From an uncultured Saprospiraceae bacterium (GTDB lineage Bacteria; Bacteroidota; Bacteroidia; Chitinophagales; Saprospiraceae): a stretch of 64,000 bases of DNA. The stretch spans positions 55,292-119,291 of the forward strand of contig CAKZVK010000018.1 in NCBI GenBank assembly GCA_937921825.1, in the 5' to 3' direction. Both the position numbers and the translations under genes were made by a program. This document shows, in pieces, positions 7,743 through 17,336 of this stretch (position 1 is the stretch's first letter; each line of letters starts with the position of its first letter). Under the pieces are notes generated by a model. That model was not told the origin of the DNA. It saw only the letters and a list, made by a program, of their open reading frames with translations, and made no database searches.

Positions 7743-10361
7743 ATGAGGCTGTTTTACTTACTCTTAACGACATTCTTTTGCATAGTAAATCTTTCTGATG
7801 CTGTAGCTCAGATAGAGATGCCAGTCTTTGATTATGGTTCTAAGAACACCTACAATATCGGAGGTATCAAAATCACCGGTGCCGAGAACAGAGATCGAAA
7901 TGCCATAAAGTCTATTGCGGGCCTCAGAGAAGGCAAGGAAATAAGCATCCCTGGCGATGATCTACCTAAAGCGATCAAGGCATTATGGAGATTGCGTTTA
8001 TTTGAAGATGTACAGATCGTTCAAGAAAAGATAGAAGGGGATATTATATTCCTAGAAATCATCCTAGATGAAAGACCGACCCTCTCTAGATACAGTATCA
8101 AAGGTGAAAACAAAAACAGGCACTCTGAGCTGACTGATATCATCGACAACATTTTGGTCAAAGGATCTATAGTCACAGAAGACACTAAAGACCTTACTAA
8201 ACAAAAGCTACTAGAGAACTACCACTCCAAGGGTTTCTTAGATGCAGAAATTACGATAGAAGAGAAGCAAGATGAACTGAAAGAAAGTGCAGTAAGGCTG
8301 ACCTTCAATATCGAAAAGAATCAAAGAGTAAAAATCAGTGACATTGTTATACTCGGTAACTCGAAGTTTGACGATAACAAACTGAAAAGGAAGATGAAGG
8401 AAACCAAAGAGTTAGGTACCATCTTCAAAAAATCAAAGTTTGTTTCTTCTGATTATAAAGATGATAAAAATAACATCATCGCTTTCTATAATAAGAATGG
8501 GTATAGAGATGCCACGATAGTCTCTGATTCTGTCGTGAGAAGAATAGATGGCAATCTTCAGATCTTCTTGACCCTAGAGGAAGGCGAGCAATATTTCTAT
8601 AGAGATATCACTTGGAAAGGCAATTCTAAATATACCTCAGAGCAGCTTTCTGCGGTACTGGGTATCAAAAAAGGAGATGTTTATAATCCGGAACAACTAG
8701 AACAACAACTCTCCTTTAGTATGGATGGAAGAGATGTTTCTTCCCTGTATCTAGATGATGGTTACCTTTTCTTTGCTGTAGATCCTGAGGAAGTAGCCGT
8801 AACAGACCACGAGATAGACATGCAGATGGTCATCTCTGAAGGCGCTCAAGCCATTATAGATAATGTCATCATATCAGGTAATGATAGAACACATGAGCAT
8901 GTCGTCAGAAGAGAACTAAGAACTAAGCCTGGTAATAAATTCAGTAGATCAGATATCATTAGATCTCAGCGATCTCTGATGAACCTCGGTTATTTCAATC
9001 CAGAAAACATGAATCCAAGACCAGTACCTAATCAGGCCAATGGTACTGTGGATATCGAATATCCTCTCGAAGAAAAACCATCAGATCAGCTGGAGCTTTC
9101 TGCGGGATATGGAGGTGCCACAAGTGGATTGATAGGAACCTTGGGTATGACTTTCAATAATTTCTCTATCAAAAATCTGAGAGATAGATCTACTTGGAGT
9201 CCTTTGCCACAGGGAGATGGGCAGAAACTTTCTGTTAGAATTCAATCTAACAGTAGATTTTTTAGATCCTATAATGCTTCATTTACAGAGCCATGGTTGG
9301 GAGGAAAGAAACCGACCTCATTCACTATGGGATTTGTAAGGTCTGCTTTTGATCAGAGTTTCAGTGGTGCAGGAAAGTTGGGTATCTCAAGATTGTTCGC
9401 AGGGATAGGAACACAACTTAAGTGGCCAGATGACTTCTTCTCTATAAATACGACTTTGACGACAGAGTGGATCGATCTAGAAGATTATTCTTTCGGGCAG
9501 TTCAGTGCCAGAGATAGATTCGGTAATACGCAGCGTATCACGACAGGTAACTTTAAGAACTTCTCTATTACACAGACGATCACCAGAAGTTCTGTAGCAG
9601 ATCCTATCTATCCAAGAAGAGGGTCTAGAGTATCCTTATCATTACAGTTTACACCTCCATATTCATTATTTGGAAGAGAGACGGACGATACGATCACACC
9701 AGAAGAAAGAGAGGCTTTAATAGCTGCTGAGCAAAAAGATATAGGTCCAGGGAGACCACTTACAGAAAACGAAATAACCAGCCTGATAGAAGGAAGAATC
9801 CTTGCTAAGAAATTTAACTATCTAGAATACCATAAGTGGCGATTTAACGCGGAGTGGTATTTTAATATCGTAGACAAGTTTGTCGTAGCAGCTAATTTCA
9901 AATTAGGCTTCTTAGGATCTTACGATAAGAACGTCGGTATTTCTCCCTTCGAGAGATTCCAATTAGGTGGCGATGGACTGAATAACCAATCTGTCGGTAT
10001 TACGGGTAGAGATATCTTGTCGATGAGAGGTTATGCAGAATCTGATTTTCCGGAGAATAATAATGGTGGAGCAGCTGTCTTCGATAAGTTTACTCTAGAA
10101 CTCAGATATCCTTTATCTACAAATCCTAACTCCGCTATCTACATGCACACTTTTGTACAAGGTGGTAATTCATGGGGCAGCTTCAAAGAATTTAATCCTT
10201 TCGATGTGCAGAGATCTGCAGGTTTTGGTGTAAGAGTTTTCTTGCCAATGTTTGGGTTGCTCGGCTTTGACTATGGCTGGGGATTTGATAAGAATCCTAA
10301 CGTCCAACCTTTCAATGGCTTCGGCCAATTCAATATCGTTCTTGGTTTCGAACCTGAGTAA
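7743..10361 (+). CDS. bamA: Outer membrane protein assembly factor BamA
   Basis: 872 residues. After a signal peptide (MRLFYLLLTTFFCIVNLSDAVAQ) come five POTRA-like repeats at about 35-450; GGIKITGAENRDRNAIKSI is the first and IDNVIISGNDRTHEHVVRRE one of the last. The C-terminal half is an Omp85 beta-barrel with the typical GGDGLNNQS and RGY segments (MRGYAESDFP) and a final beta strand ending in GFEPE. BamA inserts beta-barrel proteins into the outer membrane. In many Bacteroidota it is followed by one or two OmpH/Skp-like genes; here it is followed by a terminator-like hairpin and tandem repeats instead. Confidence 0.95.
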   Translation: MRLFYLLLTTFFCIVNLSDAVAQIEMPVFDYGSKNTYNIGGIKITGAENRDRNAIKSIAGLREGKEISIPGDDLPKAIKALWRLRLFEDVQIVQEKIEGDIIFLEIILDERPTLSRYSIKGENKNRHSELTDIIDNILVKGSIVTEDTKDLTKQKLLENYHSKGFLDAEITIEEKQDELKESAVRLTFNIEKNQRVKISDIVILGNSKFDDNKLKRKMKETKELGTIFKKSKFVSSDYKDDKNNIIAFYNKNGYRDATIVSDSVVRRIDGNLQIFLTLEEGEQYFYRDITWKGNSKYTSEQLSAVLGIKKGDVYNPEQLEQQLSFSMDGRDVSSLYLDDGYLFFAVDPEEVAVTDHEIDMQMVISEGAQAIIDNVIISGNDRTHEHVVRRELRTKPGNKFSRSDIIRSQRSLMNLGYFNPENMNPRPVPNQANGTVDIEYPLEEKPSDQLELSAGYGGATSGLIGTLGMTFNNFSIKNLRDRSTWSPLPQGDGQKLSVRIQSNSRFFRSYNASFTEPWLGGKKPTSFTMGFVRSAFDQSFSGAGKLGISRLFAGIGTQLKWPDDFFSINTTLTTEWIDLEDYSFGQFSARDRFGNTQRITTGNFKNFSITQTITRSSVADPIYPRRGSRVSLSLQFTPPYSLFGRETDDTITPEEREALIAAEQKDIGPGRPLTENEITSLIEGRILAKKFNYLEYHKWRFNAEWYFNIVDKFVVAANFKLGFLGSYDKNVGISPFERFQLGGDGLNNQSVGITGRDILSMRGYAESDFPENNNGGAAVFDKFTLELRYPLSTNPNSAIYMHTFVQGGNSWGSFKEFNPFDVQRSAGFGVRVFLPMFGLLGFDYGWGFDKNPNVQPFNGFGQFNIVLGFEPE

Positions 10362-10365
10362 ACGG

Positions 10366-10384
10366 TCCTGACCGAAGGTCAGGA
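10366..10384 (+). terminator. Hairpin directly after bamA
   Basis: A perfect 8-bp stem TCCTGACC / GGTCAGGA with a 3-nt GAA loop begins 5 bp after the bamA stop codon. The T-run is short, so it may be a terminator, an mRNA-stabilising hairpin, or the first member of the hairpin-rich repeat region that follows. Confidence 0.45.
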
Positions 10385-10391
10385 TTAAAGG

Positions 10392-10745
10392 TCCTAAATG
10401 GACCTTTAAAGTTTACGAACCGAATCCTCAGATTCGGCATGGAGGAATTTTATCAGGAATTGCGCTAGTCCTAAATGGACCTTTAAAGTTTACGAACCGA
10501 ATCCTCAGATTCGGCATGGAGGAATTTTATCAGGAATTGCGCTAGTCCTAAATGGACCTTTAATGTTTACGAACTGAATCCTCAGATTCAGCGTGAAGGA
10601 ATTTTATCAGGCATTGCGCTACTCCTAAATGGACCTTTAAAGTTTACGAACTGAATCCTCAGATTCAGCGTGGAGGAATTTTATCAGGCATTTGCGCTAC
10701 TCCTAAATGGACCTTTAAAGTTTACGAACTGTGAATGAATGCTCA
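10392..10745. repeat. 77-bp tandem repeat, four copies plus a partial fifth
   Basis: Units start at 10392, 10469, 10546, 10623 and 10701 (TCCTAAATGG), spacing 77, 77, 77 and 78 bp; the fifth is cut off after about 40 bp. Each full unit contains a hairpin of 7-bp stem and CTCA loop: CCGAATC/GATTCGG in units 1 and 2, CTGAATC/GATTCAG in units 3 and 4. The stem change is compensatory (C-G to T-A). A second inverted repeat, GGTCC-TAAAT-GGACC, is complete only in the first copy. There is no open reading frame across it. Confidence 0.9.
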
Positions 10746-10758
10746 AACTTGTTTGATA

Positions 10759-10809
10759 AAATTGACTAGATGTCAATTTCAAATGAATGAACCGAATCCT
10801 CAGATTCGG
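10759..10809. repeat. Inverted repeat and an isolated copy of the repeat hairpin
   Basis: AAATTGAC (10759-10766) pairs with GTCAATTT (10772-10779). At 10792-10809 the CCGAATC-CTCA-GATTCGG hairpin of the tandem unit occurs once more without the rest of the unit. The remaining bases up to the hflX stop show nothing further. Confidence 0.7.
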
Positions 10810-10920
10810 CGAGTAGTATCTTTCTTTCAGGTCCTACTATAGACATATAAGAATTATAACTGTAGCATAGTTTATTATTGACGATCTAAGATGAGTTGAA
10901 CTAAAAGAAATGAAAGGTCT

Positions 10921-12132
10921 CTACCAAGTCTTCGTCTGGTAGGGATACCGGATCTCGTAATGTTCCTTGATCATCTCTTCTAGTTTAGATCTGAACTCTG
11001 TGATGTTTTCCTTGGCTAAGGCAGAGATGAATACATTGCTGGTGTCGTAGGTGTTAGATAATCTTTTTTGAGTTTCGTCTAGGATTTCTTTTTTGGTATC
11101 GGAATCTAGTAGCTCATCAAAGTATCTCGTTCTGTAGAGATCTAGCTTGTTGAAAACCATCAGTGTAGGCTTTTCTATACAGTCTAGATCTTTAAGAGTA
11201 TTGTTTACAGTTTTGATATGGTCTTCGTATTGGGGATGGGCCATGTCTATAACGTGTACGAGTATGTCGCTTTCTCTGACTTCATCCAAGGTGGACTTAA
11301 AACTTTCTACCAGATGATGTGGTAATTTTCTGATGAACCCTACAGTATCAGAAAGTAGAAAAGGCATAGAACCAAAGACGACCTTACGTACAGTTGTATC
11401 TAAGGTTGCAAAAAGTTTGTTTTCTGCAAAGACCTCTGATTTAGATAAGAGATTCATTATAGTGGACTTGCCTACATTCGTGTAGCCTACCAGAGAGACT
11501 CTGATAAGCTGACCTCTGTTTTTTCTTTGGGTCTGGTTTTGTAGATCTATTTTATCTAGTCGTTTCTTGAGCTGAGAAATTTTATCTCTAATGATCCTTC
11601 TATCGGTTTCTATCTCCATCTCACCGGGACCTCTCATGCCTATACCTCCTCGCTGTCTTTCTAGGTGAGTCCATAGTCCTCTTAGTCGGGGAAGTAGGTA
11701 CTGCATTTGTGCCAGTTCTACTTGGGTCTTAGCCTGTGCAGTTTGTGCACGGCTGGCAAAAATATCTAAGATGAGAGAGGAGCGATCTACAATCTTTCTC
11801 TTGAGTTCTTGTTCTAGAATATTTGTTTGCTTTCCTGTAAGGTCATCATCAAAGATGACGAGGTCGATATCTTTGAGTTCGCAGTAGTCGAATATTTCTT
11901 CTAGCTTACCCTTACCGACATAGGTTCGTACTTTTGGATGTTCTAGCTTTTGGATGAAGGTCTTGATCGTCTTCGCACCTGCTGTAGTGGCTAGAAATTC
12001 TAACTCATCCAGATACTCCTGCACCTGTTCTTCCGTCTGCTTGCCTGTGACTAAGCCGACTAAGACTGCCTTTTCTATTTGCTTATTGAGGCCCTTCTTC
12101 TTTTCTTTCCCAACATTCCACTGATCACTCAT
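10921..12132 (-). CDS. hflX: GTPase HflX
   Basis: 403 residues. The N-terminal HflX domain (about 20-190) contains the glycine-rich RGGIGMRGPGEMEIETDRR segment; the G domain follows with G1 GYTNVGKST (about 215), G3 DTVGFIRKLPH and G4 NKLDL. HflX is a ribosome-associated GTPase that splits stalled or stressed 70S ribosomes. It begins with ATG 25 bp after the stop of the M23 protein gene and is the last gene of this minus-strand run. Confidence 0.95.
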   Translation of the reverse strand: MSDQWNVGKEKKKGLNKQIEKAVLVGLVTGKQTEEQVQEYLDELEFLATTAGAKTIKTFIQKLEHPKVRTYVGKGKLEEIFDYCELKDIDLVIFDDDLTGKQTNILEQELKRKIVDRSSLILDIFASRAQTAQAKTQVELAQMQYLLPRLRGLWTHLERQRGGIGMRGPGEMEIETDRRIIRDKISQLKKRLDKIDLQNQTQRKNRGQLIRVSLVGYTNVGKSTIMNLLSKSEVFAENKLFATLDTTVRKVVFGSMPFLLSDTVGFIRKLPHHLVESFKSTLDEVRESDILVHVIDMAHPQYEDHIKTVNNTLKDLDCIEKPTLMVFNKLDLYRTRYFDELLDSDTKKEILDETQKRLSNTYDTSNVFISALAKENITEFRSKLEEMIKEHYEIRYPYQTKTW

Positions 12133-12157
12133 AGGTAGTATTATTTAGTACTGTAAG

Positions 12158-13354
12158 TTAGTTGTTCTGTAACCAATGTTTTGGATTAAGATTGGTTTTT
12201 CCTTGCCAGATTTCAAAGTGCAGCTCTGCAAGATTAGAGCTGTTTCTTTTGGCAACTCCTATGGTCTGTCCTCTGCTTACTGTAGTTCCCTTAATTATGT
12301 ACAGAGATTCTAGATTAGCATAGACGGTATAGTAATCATTGTCATGTTGGATTATAACGGTCTGCCCATTATTACTTACTGCGGCGATGTCTAGGACAGT
12401 GCCGTCATAGATTGCACTGACCTCTGAGGAGGAGGAAGTCAGGTCCACACCATGATTAGTAATGGAGACACCTGCTTCTGTAGGATGACTTTGTGGGCCA
12501 TATCTTCTGAGTAGATTATGATTGACTAAAGGCCAGCTTAGAAATCCTTTTTTTGATGCTATTCCCGACGACGTATATGCTGGAGGACTTGTCATTCCAG
12601 ACGATGGATTTATTGTGCTGCTTTTAGTATTGCCAGTCAGAAGGGCTTCTATCGATTGATTGTATTTTTCTCTATTACTTTTTAAGTTTTTGATCTGAGC
12701 TGTGAGTCTTTGTTCTTCTCTATTGAGACTAATGGCCTGCATCATTAGAAATTCTTTTTGGTCTTCTAGTTCTGCTCTATTGCTTTCTTTAGGCTGGGTA
12801 GTCGTCAGACTTTCAGTGGACTCACTCTTGACTTGGGTTTCTGAGGGGGTACTTGCTATTTGCTCAGTAGTATTTGGTAGATCTAGTTTTGCCAGTAGTT
12901 GTTTTTCATAGGTATCGAATATTTTCCATTTTCTTGCTTCCGCTGATAGTAGCTCTTGATTGTCCTGTGCTGTTCTACTCCTGCTAAGTAGCTTGTCTCT
13001 ATACCTAATTCTTAGTAATTCTATGTAGGCAGCTTTCTCAGTTGTGGAAAGCTCATAGGTTTCCGAGTTGGGTTCAATGATGGCTTCTGCATTCGTCTGT
13101 GGGCTTTGTGCTTCTTTGATAGGAACGAGAATGTCCTCAGATTCTGATTCACTTGGATCTTCTATCTCTAGTTCTATACGATTGATCTCAGCAATGAGTT
13201 TTGTCTTTTCATTTTGTAAGCGAGACAATTCATTTTCAGAATTTTCTATTTGTCTGATGAGTTCTAGTCTCTCACTTTCTAGTTGCTGTCTGGAGCTCTG
13301 AGCAAATAAGCTCAGTGTCAGAAGCAAGAGGAATATGGTATAGCTTGTTTTGAT
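12158..13354 (-). CDS. EnvC/NlpD-type M23 protein (murein hydrolase activator)
   Basis: About 398 residues. Residues 25-80 and 180-250 are long coiled coils (QLESERLELIRQIENSENEL) and the C-terminal 120 residues are a peptidase-M23 (LytM) fold: GVDLTSSSSEVSAIYDGTV, VIIQHDNDYYTVYANLESL and LHFEIWQG. The metal ligands look incomplete (NHGVDL present; HSYR-type HxH replaced by LHFE), as in activators of amidases. Start: the first TTG (13327) would cut into the signal peptide. The frame is open upstream and reads KTSYTIFLLLLTLSLFAQ after an ATC at 13354, or begins at an ATT (13381) overlapping the upstream stop; there is no ATG, GTG or TTG there. I give the ATC position, which is uncertain. Confidence 0.85.
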   Translation of the reverse strand: MKTSYTIFLLLLTLSLFAQSSRQQLESERLELIRQIENSENELSRLQNEKTKLIAEINRIELEIEDPSESESEDILVPIKEAQSPQTNAEAIIEPNSETYELSTTEKAAYIELLRIRYRDKLLSRSRTAQDNQELLSAEARKWKIFDTYEKQLLAKLDLPNTTEQIASTPSETQVKSESTESLTTTQPKESNRAELEDQKEFLMMQAISLNREEQRLTAQIKNLKSNREKYNQSIEALLTGNTKSSTINPSSGMTSPPAYTSSGIASKKGFLSWPLVNHNLLRRYGPQSHPTEAGVSITNHGVDLTSSSSEVSAIYDGTVLDIAAVSNNGQTVIIQHDNDYYTVYANLESLYIIKGTTVSRGQTIGVAKRNSSNLAELHFEIWQGKTNLNPKHWLQNN

Positions 13355-13376
13355 AGTGGGGGATTTTTTTGTGAAG

Positions 13377-14138
13377 CTAATATAGTCTAGTGTAATTAGA
13401 AGGAATGCTAAATCGAATAGGTTGTGTCACATCTACTTCCCATTTAGAAAAATTGGTCTCCATGGTGATGGTTTCCTCTTTATCATTTGTGAGCTGATAA
13501 TAGCGATATCTAGGAATGGCTTTAGTGCCGATGTTATAAGAGTAGTCCTTGTATAGCATATTCCCACTAGCAATAAATTTTTCCTTGAACTGACCTTTAG
13601 TGATATTACCTGTAGTGCTGTCTAGAATAAATTTATGTAGGATATTTTCACTCATACATTCTATCGTATAATCCTTCTCGTCATAGTTTACCTTCCAGTA
13701 TTCAGTAGTGTCAGTCATTGGTGGTATCCCCAAGATCATATTCTGTATGTAGGGGAGGGAAGCAGAGACGCCATAACGTTTTTGGATTTCCTCTAGTCCA
13801 AATTTTTGATAGGCTCTATCCACTCGGTTGATAATGAATATAGAGTCAGTTGTTATCAAGACACGACCTACTTCTACACTTACTTTCTTGGCCGCTATCC
13901 AGAGGAGACTATCTTTTATAGACCTTACGTATAAGTTTACTTTACCAGAACCGAAATCAGAATTGAAATCTACTTTAGCCTTGCCAGAAATAAAGGTGTA
14001 GTCTGGCTGGGATAGATATTCTTTGATTATTTCTTCTTTAGAAAGTGGCGGAATTTCCTCTTCTACTTGCAATTGTTTTTTTGACTTGCAAGAAATGCAG
14101 CAAAGGAGTATTAGTAGATATGATAATCTTAGGCCGAT
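13377..14138 (-). CDS. DUF4292 lipoprotein
   Basis: About 254 residues; the region from about 50 onwards (FISGKAKVDFNSDFGSGKVN, LLWIAAKKVSVEVGRVLIT) matches the DUF4292 family, LolA/LolB-like outer-membrane lipoproteins found in Bacteroidota between a TPR protein and an M23 protein, as here. A lipobox is readable upstream of the first TTG (14072): LRLSYLLILLCCISCKSKKQ. That TTG lies after the Cys and cannot be the start. Between the in-frame stop of the TPR gene (TAA 14156-14154) and the lipobox there is no ATG, GTG or TTG; the ATC at 14138 gives a well-formed lipoprotein signal and is taken as the tentative start. The role in lipoprotein or envelope transport is inferred from the family. Confidence 0.85.
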   Translation of the reverse strand: MGLRLSYLLILLCCISCKSKKQLQVEEEIPPLSKEEIIKEYLSQPDYTFISGKAKVDFNSDFGSGKVNLYVRSIKDSLLWIAAKKVSVEVGRVLITTDSIFIINRVDRAYQKFGLEEIQKRYGVSASLPYIQNMILGIPPMTDTTEYWKVNYDEKDYTIECMSENILHKFILDSTTGNITKGQFKEKFIASGNMLYKDYSYNIGTKAIPRYRYYQLTNDKEETITMETNFSKWEVDVTQPIRFSIPSNYTRLY

Positions 14139-14153
14139 AAGACGTCGCTTAGT

Positions 14154-15620
14154 TTATTCAATACTTGATTTCAGATTGATTCTTTTTGCATTAGCCCCTA
14201 GCTTGATGGCTTGCTCCCACATTTTGTTTGCGGTGCCATTGTCTTTAGCTATCGCATACAGATCTCCAGCTAATTCATAATACAGCGGTGTATCTATACC
14301 GTTAAGATCTATAGCTTTGAGTTCGTCTTTTTTGACTTGGTCTTTATCTAACCAGAATTCTACTAGAGCCACTTGATTTTTGAGGACTTTATTTTTGCCG
14401 GCGATGAAGCTGGCTTCAGTCACTAAGTCTTTGGCTCCACTTTTTTTATTCTTAGTTAAAGCGAGGGCATTAAATAAAAAGGCACTGACCTTATTGGGAT
14501 ACAAGTCTATGGCGTCATAAGAAAGATTTTCTAGGACGGTATATTTTTCTAGCTCCCATAGTGTCTGAAAGTACTGTGCCCATAAGGCATACTTTCTGTC
14601 ATCTAGATCTAAAGCTTTTTTGTAGCTCAGTTCCGCGGCTTCAAATTTCGCTTGATAAAACTCTACATCGCCTCTTAGAGAATACACCTTGGCATCATCA
14701 GGATACAGTTCTGCTAATCTGACACAAAGTTTATCTAGAGATTCTGTCGTTTCGCCCTCTGCAGACATAGTACTCACATAGGGCATTAGTTCTTTGATCT
14801 TATTGTCTAACGGAATAGACATGTTCTCCATTAGAGGCATAAGACTGGTAAGCTTTCCAGAACCCTTAGCAGCTTTAGTATTGCCTTTAGCTAAGACTAT
14901 GGCGGCTTTAGGATCATATGGATCTATAGCGGCTATCTCTTTATATACGGATAGTGCTTTGTCATTATCACCTATTTCAGAATAGTACGAAGCGAGATTA
15001 TTCAGGTACCGCGTATTATCAGGAAAAGCATCACATAAAGTTCTTACGGCTTTGACAGCACCTTTCTTATTGCCATTCGCTTTGTAGATATCGAATATTC
15101 TTCTGGAACTTTCTTCATCTACACCATGACGATTTTGAACCTCTTGAAGATTAGCTACGGCTTCCTCTACATTTTTTTCATAGAGTAGTAGTTGAGCTAG
15201 TTTGTGGTAGATCGTTGGGTTGTCAGGATTGATGACTTTTAGTTTTTTGTAGGTTGCTATCGCAGCAGTGTATTGCTCTGTCTTCTCATAGATCTCAGCC
15301 AGTGTCAGCAAGTACCACTCATTGCTTGTTTTTAGCTCATGGGCTTTGACAGCATTCTTTTGAGCTGCTTCCTGATCTCCGAGCATCGTATAAGTCCGTG
15401 CCAGTTCCCAATAGGCGGCATGGCAGTCTTTGTCTCTTTTGATTAGAGATTTAAGCAGCTCTATCTGCTTATCAGAATCACCCTTAATCTTAGCCTCATG
15501 CGCTTCAAAGAAGATGGTCTGATATTCAATATCTGATTCACTATACATGCCAGGTTGGGCACATAATGAGTTATGTGAACAGATAATAATGAAGCAAAAG
15601 AGGATTCCTAGATATTTCAT
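14154..15620 (-). CDS. Secreted tetratricopeptide-repeat protein
   Basis: 488 residues. A signal peptide (MKYLGILFCFIIICSHNSLC) is followed by at least eight TPR motifs, for example HAAYWELARTYTMLGDQEAA, PTIYHKLAQLLLYEKNVEEA and KVYSLRGDVEFYQAKFEAAE. Such proteins act as periplasmic scaffolds. It is the first gene of a TPR - DUF4292 - M23 - hflX run, an arrangement seen in other Bacteroidota, suggesting a joint role in cell-wall or outer-membrane maintenance. The exact function is unknown. Confidence 0.88.
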   Translation of the reverse strand: MKYLGILFCFIIICSHNSLCAQPGMYSESDIEYQTIFFEAHEAKIKGDSDKQIELLKSLIKRDKDCHAAYWELARTYTMLGDQEAAQKNAVKAHELKTSNEWYLLTLAEIYEKTEQYTAAIATYKKLKVINPDNPTIYHKLAQLLLYEKNVEEAVANLQEVQNRHGVDEESSRRIFDIYKANGNKKGAVKAVRTLCDAFPDNTRYLNNLASYYSEIGDNDKALSVYKEIAAIDPYDPKAAIVLAKGNTKAAKGSGKLTSLMPLMENMSIPLDNKIKELMPYVSTMSAEGETTESLDKLCVRLAELYPDDAKVYSLRGDVEFYQAKFEAAELSYKKALDLDDRKYALWAQYFQTLWELEKYTVLENLSYDAIDLYPNKVSAFLFNALALTKNKKSGAKDLVTEASFIAGKNKVLKNQVALVEFWLDKDQVKKDELKAIDLNGIDTPLYYELAGDLYAIAKDNGTANKMWEQAIKLGANAKRINLKSSIE

Positions 15621-15682
15621 TCCATTAGACGCTTAGGCCATACATATCATATGACACAAATGATGAATACAAAGTTAAGGAA

Positions 15683-17125
15683 TTAATCTACGATGGTGAT
15701 CTTTACTGTATTCGTCATAAACCGCTTATGTAACGGCATAGAGGCAGTATTAACCACAACATCTCCCTCTTTTAACAACTTTTTCTCCTTTAAGATTTCA
15801 CACAGGTCCTCAATTGTTTGATCTGTTGACGTGAATTTGTCATAGTAAAAAGCTTTTACCCCCCAGATGAGGTTCATCGTACCCAACATTGGTCTTACTG
15901 ATGAGAAGATATAGATATTGGTCTTAGGCCTGTAACTAGAAACTCTAAAGGCAGTATATCCAGAAACTGTAACTCCTAGAAGGGCCTTAGCTTTGATATC
16001 CTCAGCCATTTTTGAAGCCGTGATACAAATGGTATCACTGTGGAAAGTGTCAGAGTCTTTAGCGGGTTTAGGTCTTTTATTCAGTAATTCATAATGCTTT
16101 TCTGCTTCACCTATGATTTTGTTCATAGCTTCTACCACTAGTGCTGGATGTTTACCTACGGAAGTCTCTCCACTGAGCATAACGGCATCAGCACCATCCA
16201 GTACAGCATTGGCAACATCAGAAATCTCTGCTCTAGATGGGCTCGGATTATCTATCATACTCTCCATCATCTGTGTCGCTACTATTACGGGCTTCGCCTT
16301 TTGGATACATCTTCTGATGATATCTTTCTGTATAGCTGGTAGTTTTTCCATCGGTACTTCTACACCGAGATCTCCTCTAGCGACCATCACACCATCAGAA
16401 ACCTTGACAATGCTCTTCAGATTCTTGACTGCTTCAGGCTTTTCTATTTTGGCTATGACCTTTGCATAGTGATTATTTTCTTTGATAATCTTCTGTAATT
16501 CAGTGATATCAGAGGCATGTCTCACAAAACTGAGTGCTATCCAGTTTACTGGTAGTGTCAAGATATATGCGAGGTCCTTTAGATCCTTAGAAGTCAAAGA
16601 AGGCTGTGATATAGCGGTATCTGGCAGATTGACCCCTTTATTAGAGGCGATATTAGTACCGAAGAGTACTTTTAGTTTTACAGTGTCTTTACGATTGGTT
16701 TCTAGTACCTCTAGTACTAGTTTTCCGTCATCTACCAAGACTTTCTCTCCGACATTCACATCTGTGGCAAAGCTGGTATAACTGAGATAAATCTTAGCTC
16801 TGGTACCGATACAGGGTTCATTGACAAAAGTCAGCACATCTCCGGGGATGAGTTCTAATTTTCCATCTTTTATCTCACCTACACGGATTTTAGGTCCTTG
16901 CAGGTCAGCTAGTATCCCGATAGGAACATTATGTTCTTCCATGAGCTCGGTGATGTTATTTATCACTGCTAGATGGTCATCGTGGCTACCGTGAGAGAAG
17001 TTCAGTCTGAATACATCTGCGCCGGCCTTTATGAGGTCTAGCAGCGCTTCTTTACTGCTGCTCGCTGGTCCGATGGTCGCGATTATCTTCGTTTTCTGTC
17101 TGTCTGTGATCTTTATTTTGCTCAA
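15683..17125 (-). CDS. pyk: Pyruvate kinase
   Basis: 480 residues, the family length. TKIIATIGPASSS, FRLNFSHGSHDDH, the active-site stretch VMVARGDLGVEVP, KPVIVATQMMESMI and SGETSVGKHP are all present, with a C-terminal allosteric domain from about 350. It converts phosphoenolpyruvate and ADP to pyruvate and ATP. The start is a TTG (17125) immediately preceded by an in-frame ATT; no ATG is available before the conserved N-terminus. It is transcribed away from acpP. Confidence 0.96.
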   Translation of the reverse strand: MSKIKITDRQKTKIIATIGPASSSKEALLDLIKAGADVFRLNFSHGSHDDHLAVINNITELMEEHNVPIGILADLQGPKIRVGEIKDGKLELIPGDVLTFVNEPCIGTRAKIYLSYTSFATDVNVGEKVLVDDGKLVLEVLETNRKDTVKLKVLFGTNIASNKGVNLPDTAISQPSLTSKDLKDLAYILTLPVNWIALSFVRHASDITELQKIIKENNHYAKVIAKIEKPEAVKNLKSIVKVSDGVMVARGDLGVEVPMEKLPAIQKDIIRRCIQKAKPVIVATQMMESMIDNPSPSRAEISDVANAVLDGADAVMLSGETSVGKHPALVVEAMNKIIGEAEKHYELLNKRPKPAKDSDTFHSDTICITASKMAEDIKAKALLGVTVSGYTAFRVSSYRPKTNIYIFSSVRPMLGTMNLIWGVKAFYYDKFTSTDQTIEDLCEILKEKKLLKEGDVVVNTASMPLHKRFMTNTVKITIVD

Positions 17126-17336
17126 AATGTCGAATTTGGCGGACTTGGTGTAAAAAATACAATTACTAAAGATATGATAAAATAGAACGCTAAGTTCAAA
17201 AATGGAACTTTATAGGGCTATAATCCATTAAGAAATCGAATTATATGCAAGGATGAGGTTCTAACTAAGATATAGCCTAGGATTTCTTTCCTTTGCAAAG
17301 TTATTTTAATACTGTGGATAAAATTCAGATTGTTGC

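Noticed and set aside
10392..10745. Possible CRISPR array or attC-like cassette array after bamA
   Set aside because: The whole 77-bp unit is repeated with no unique spacers, and there is no integrase or cas gene nearby.
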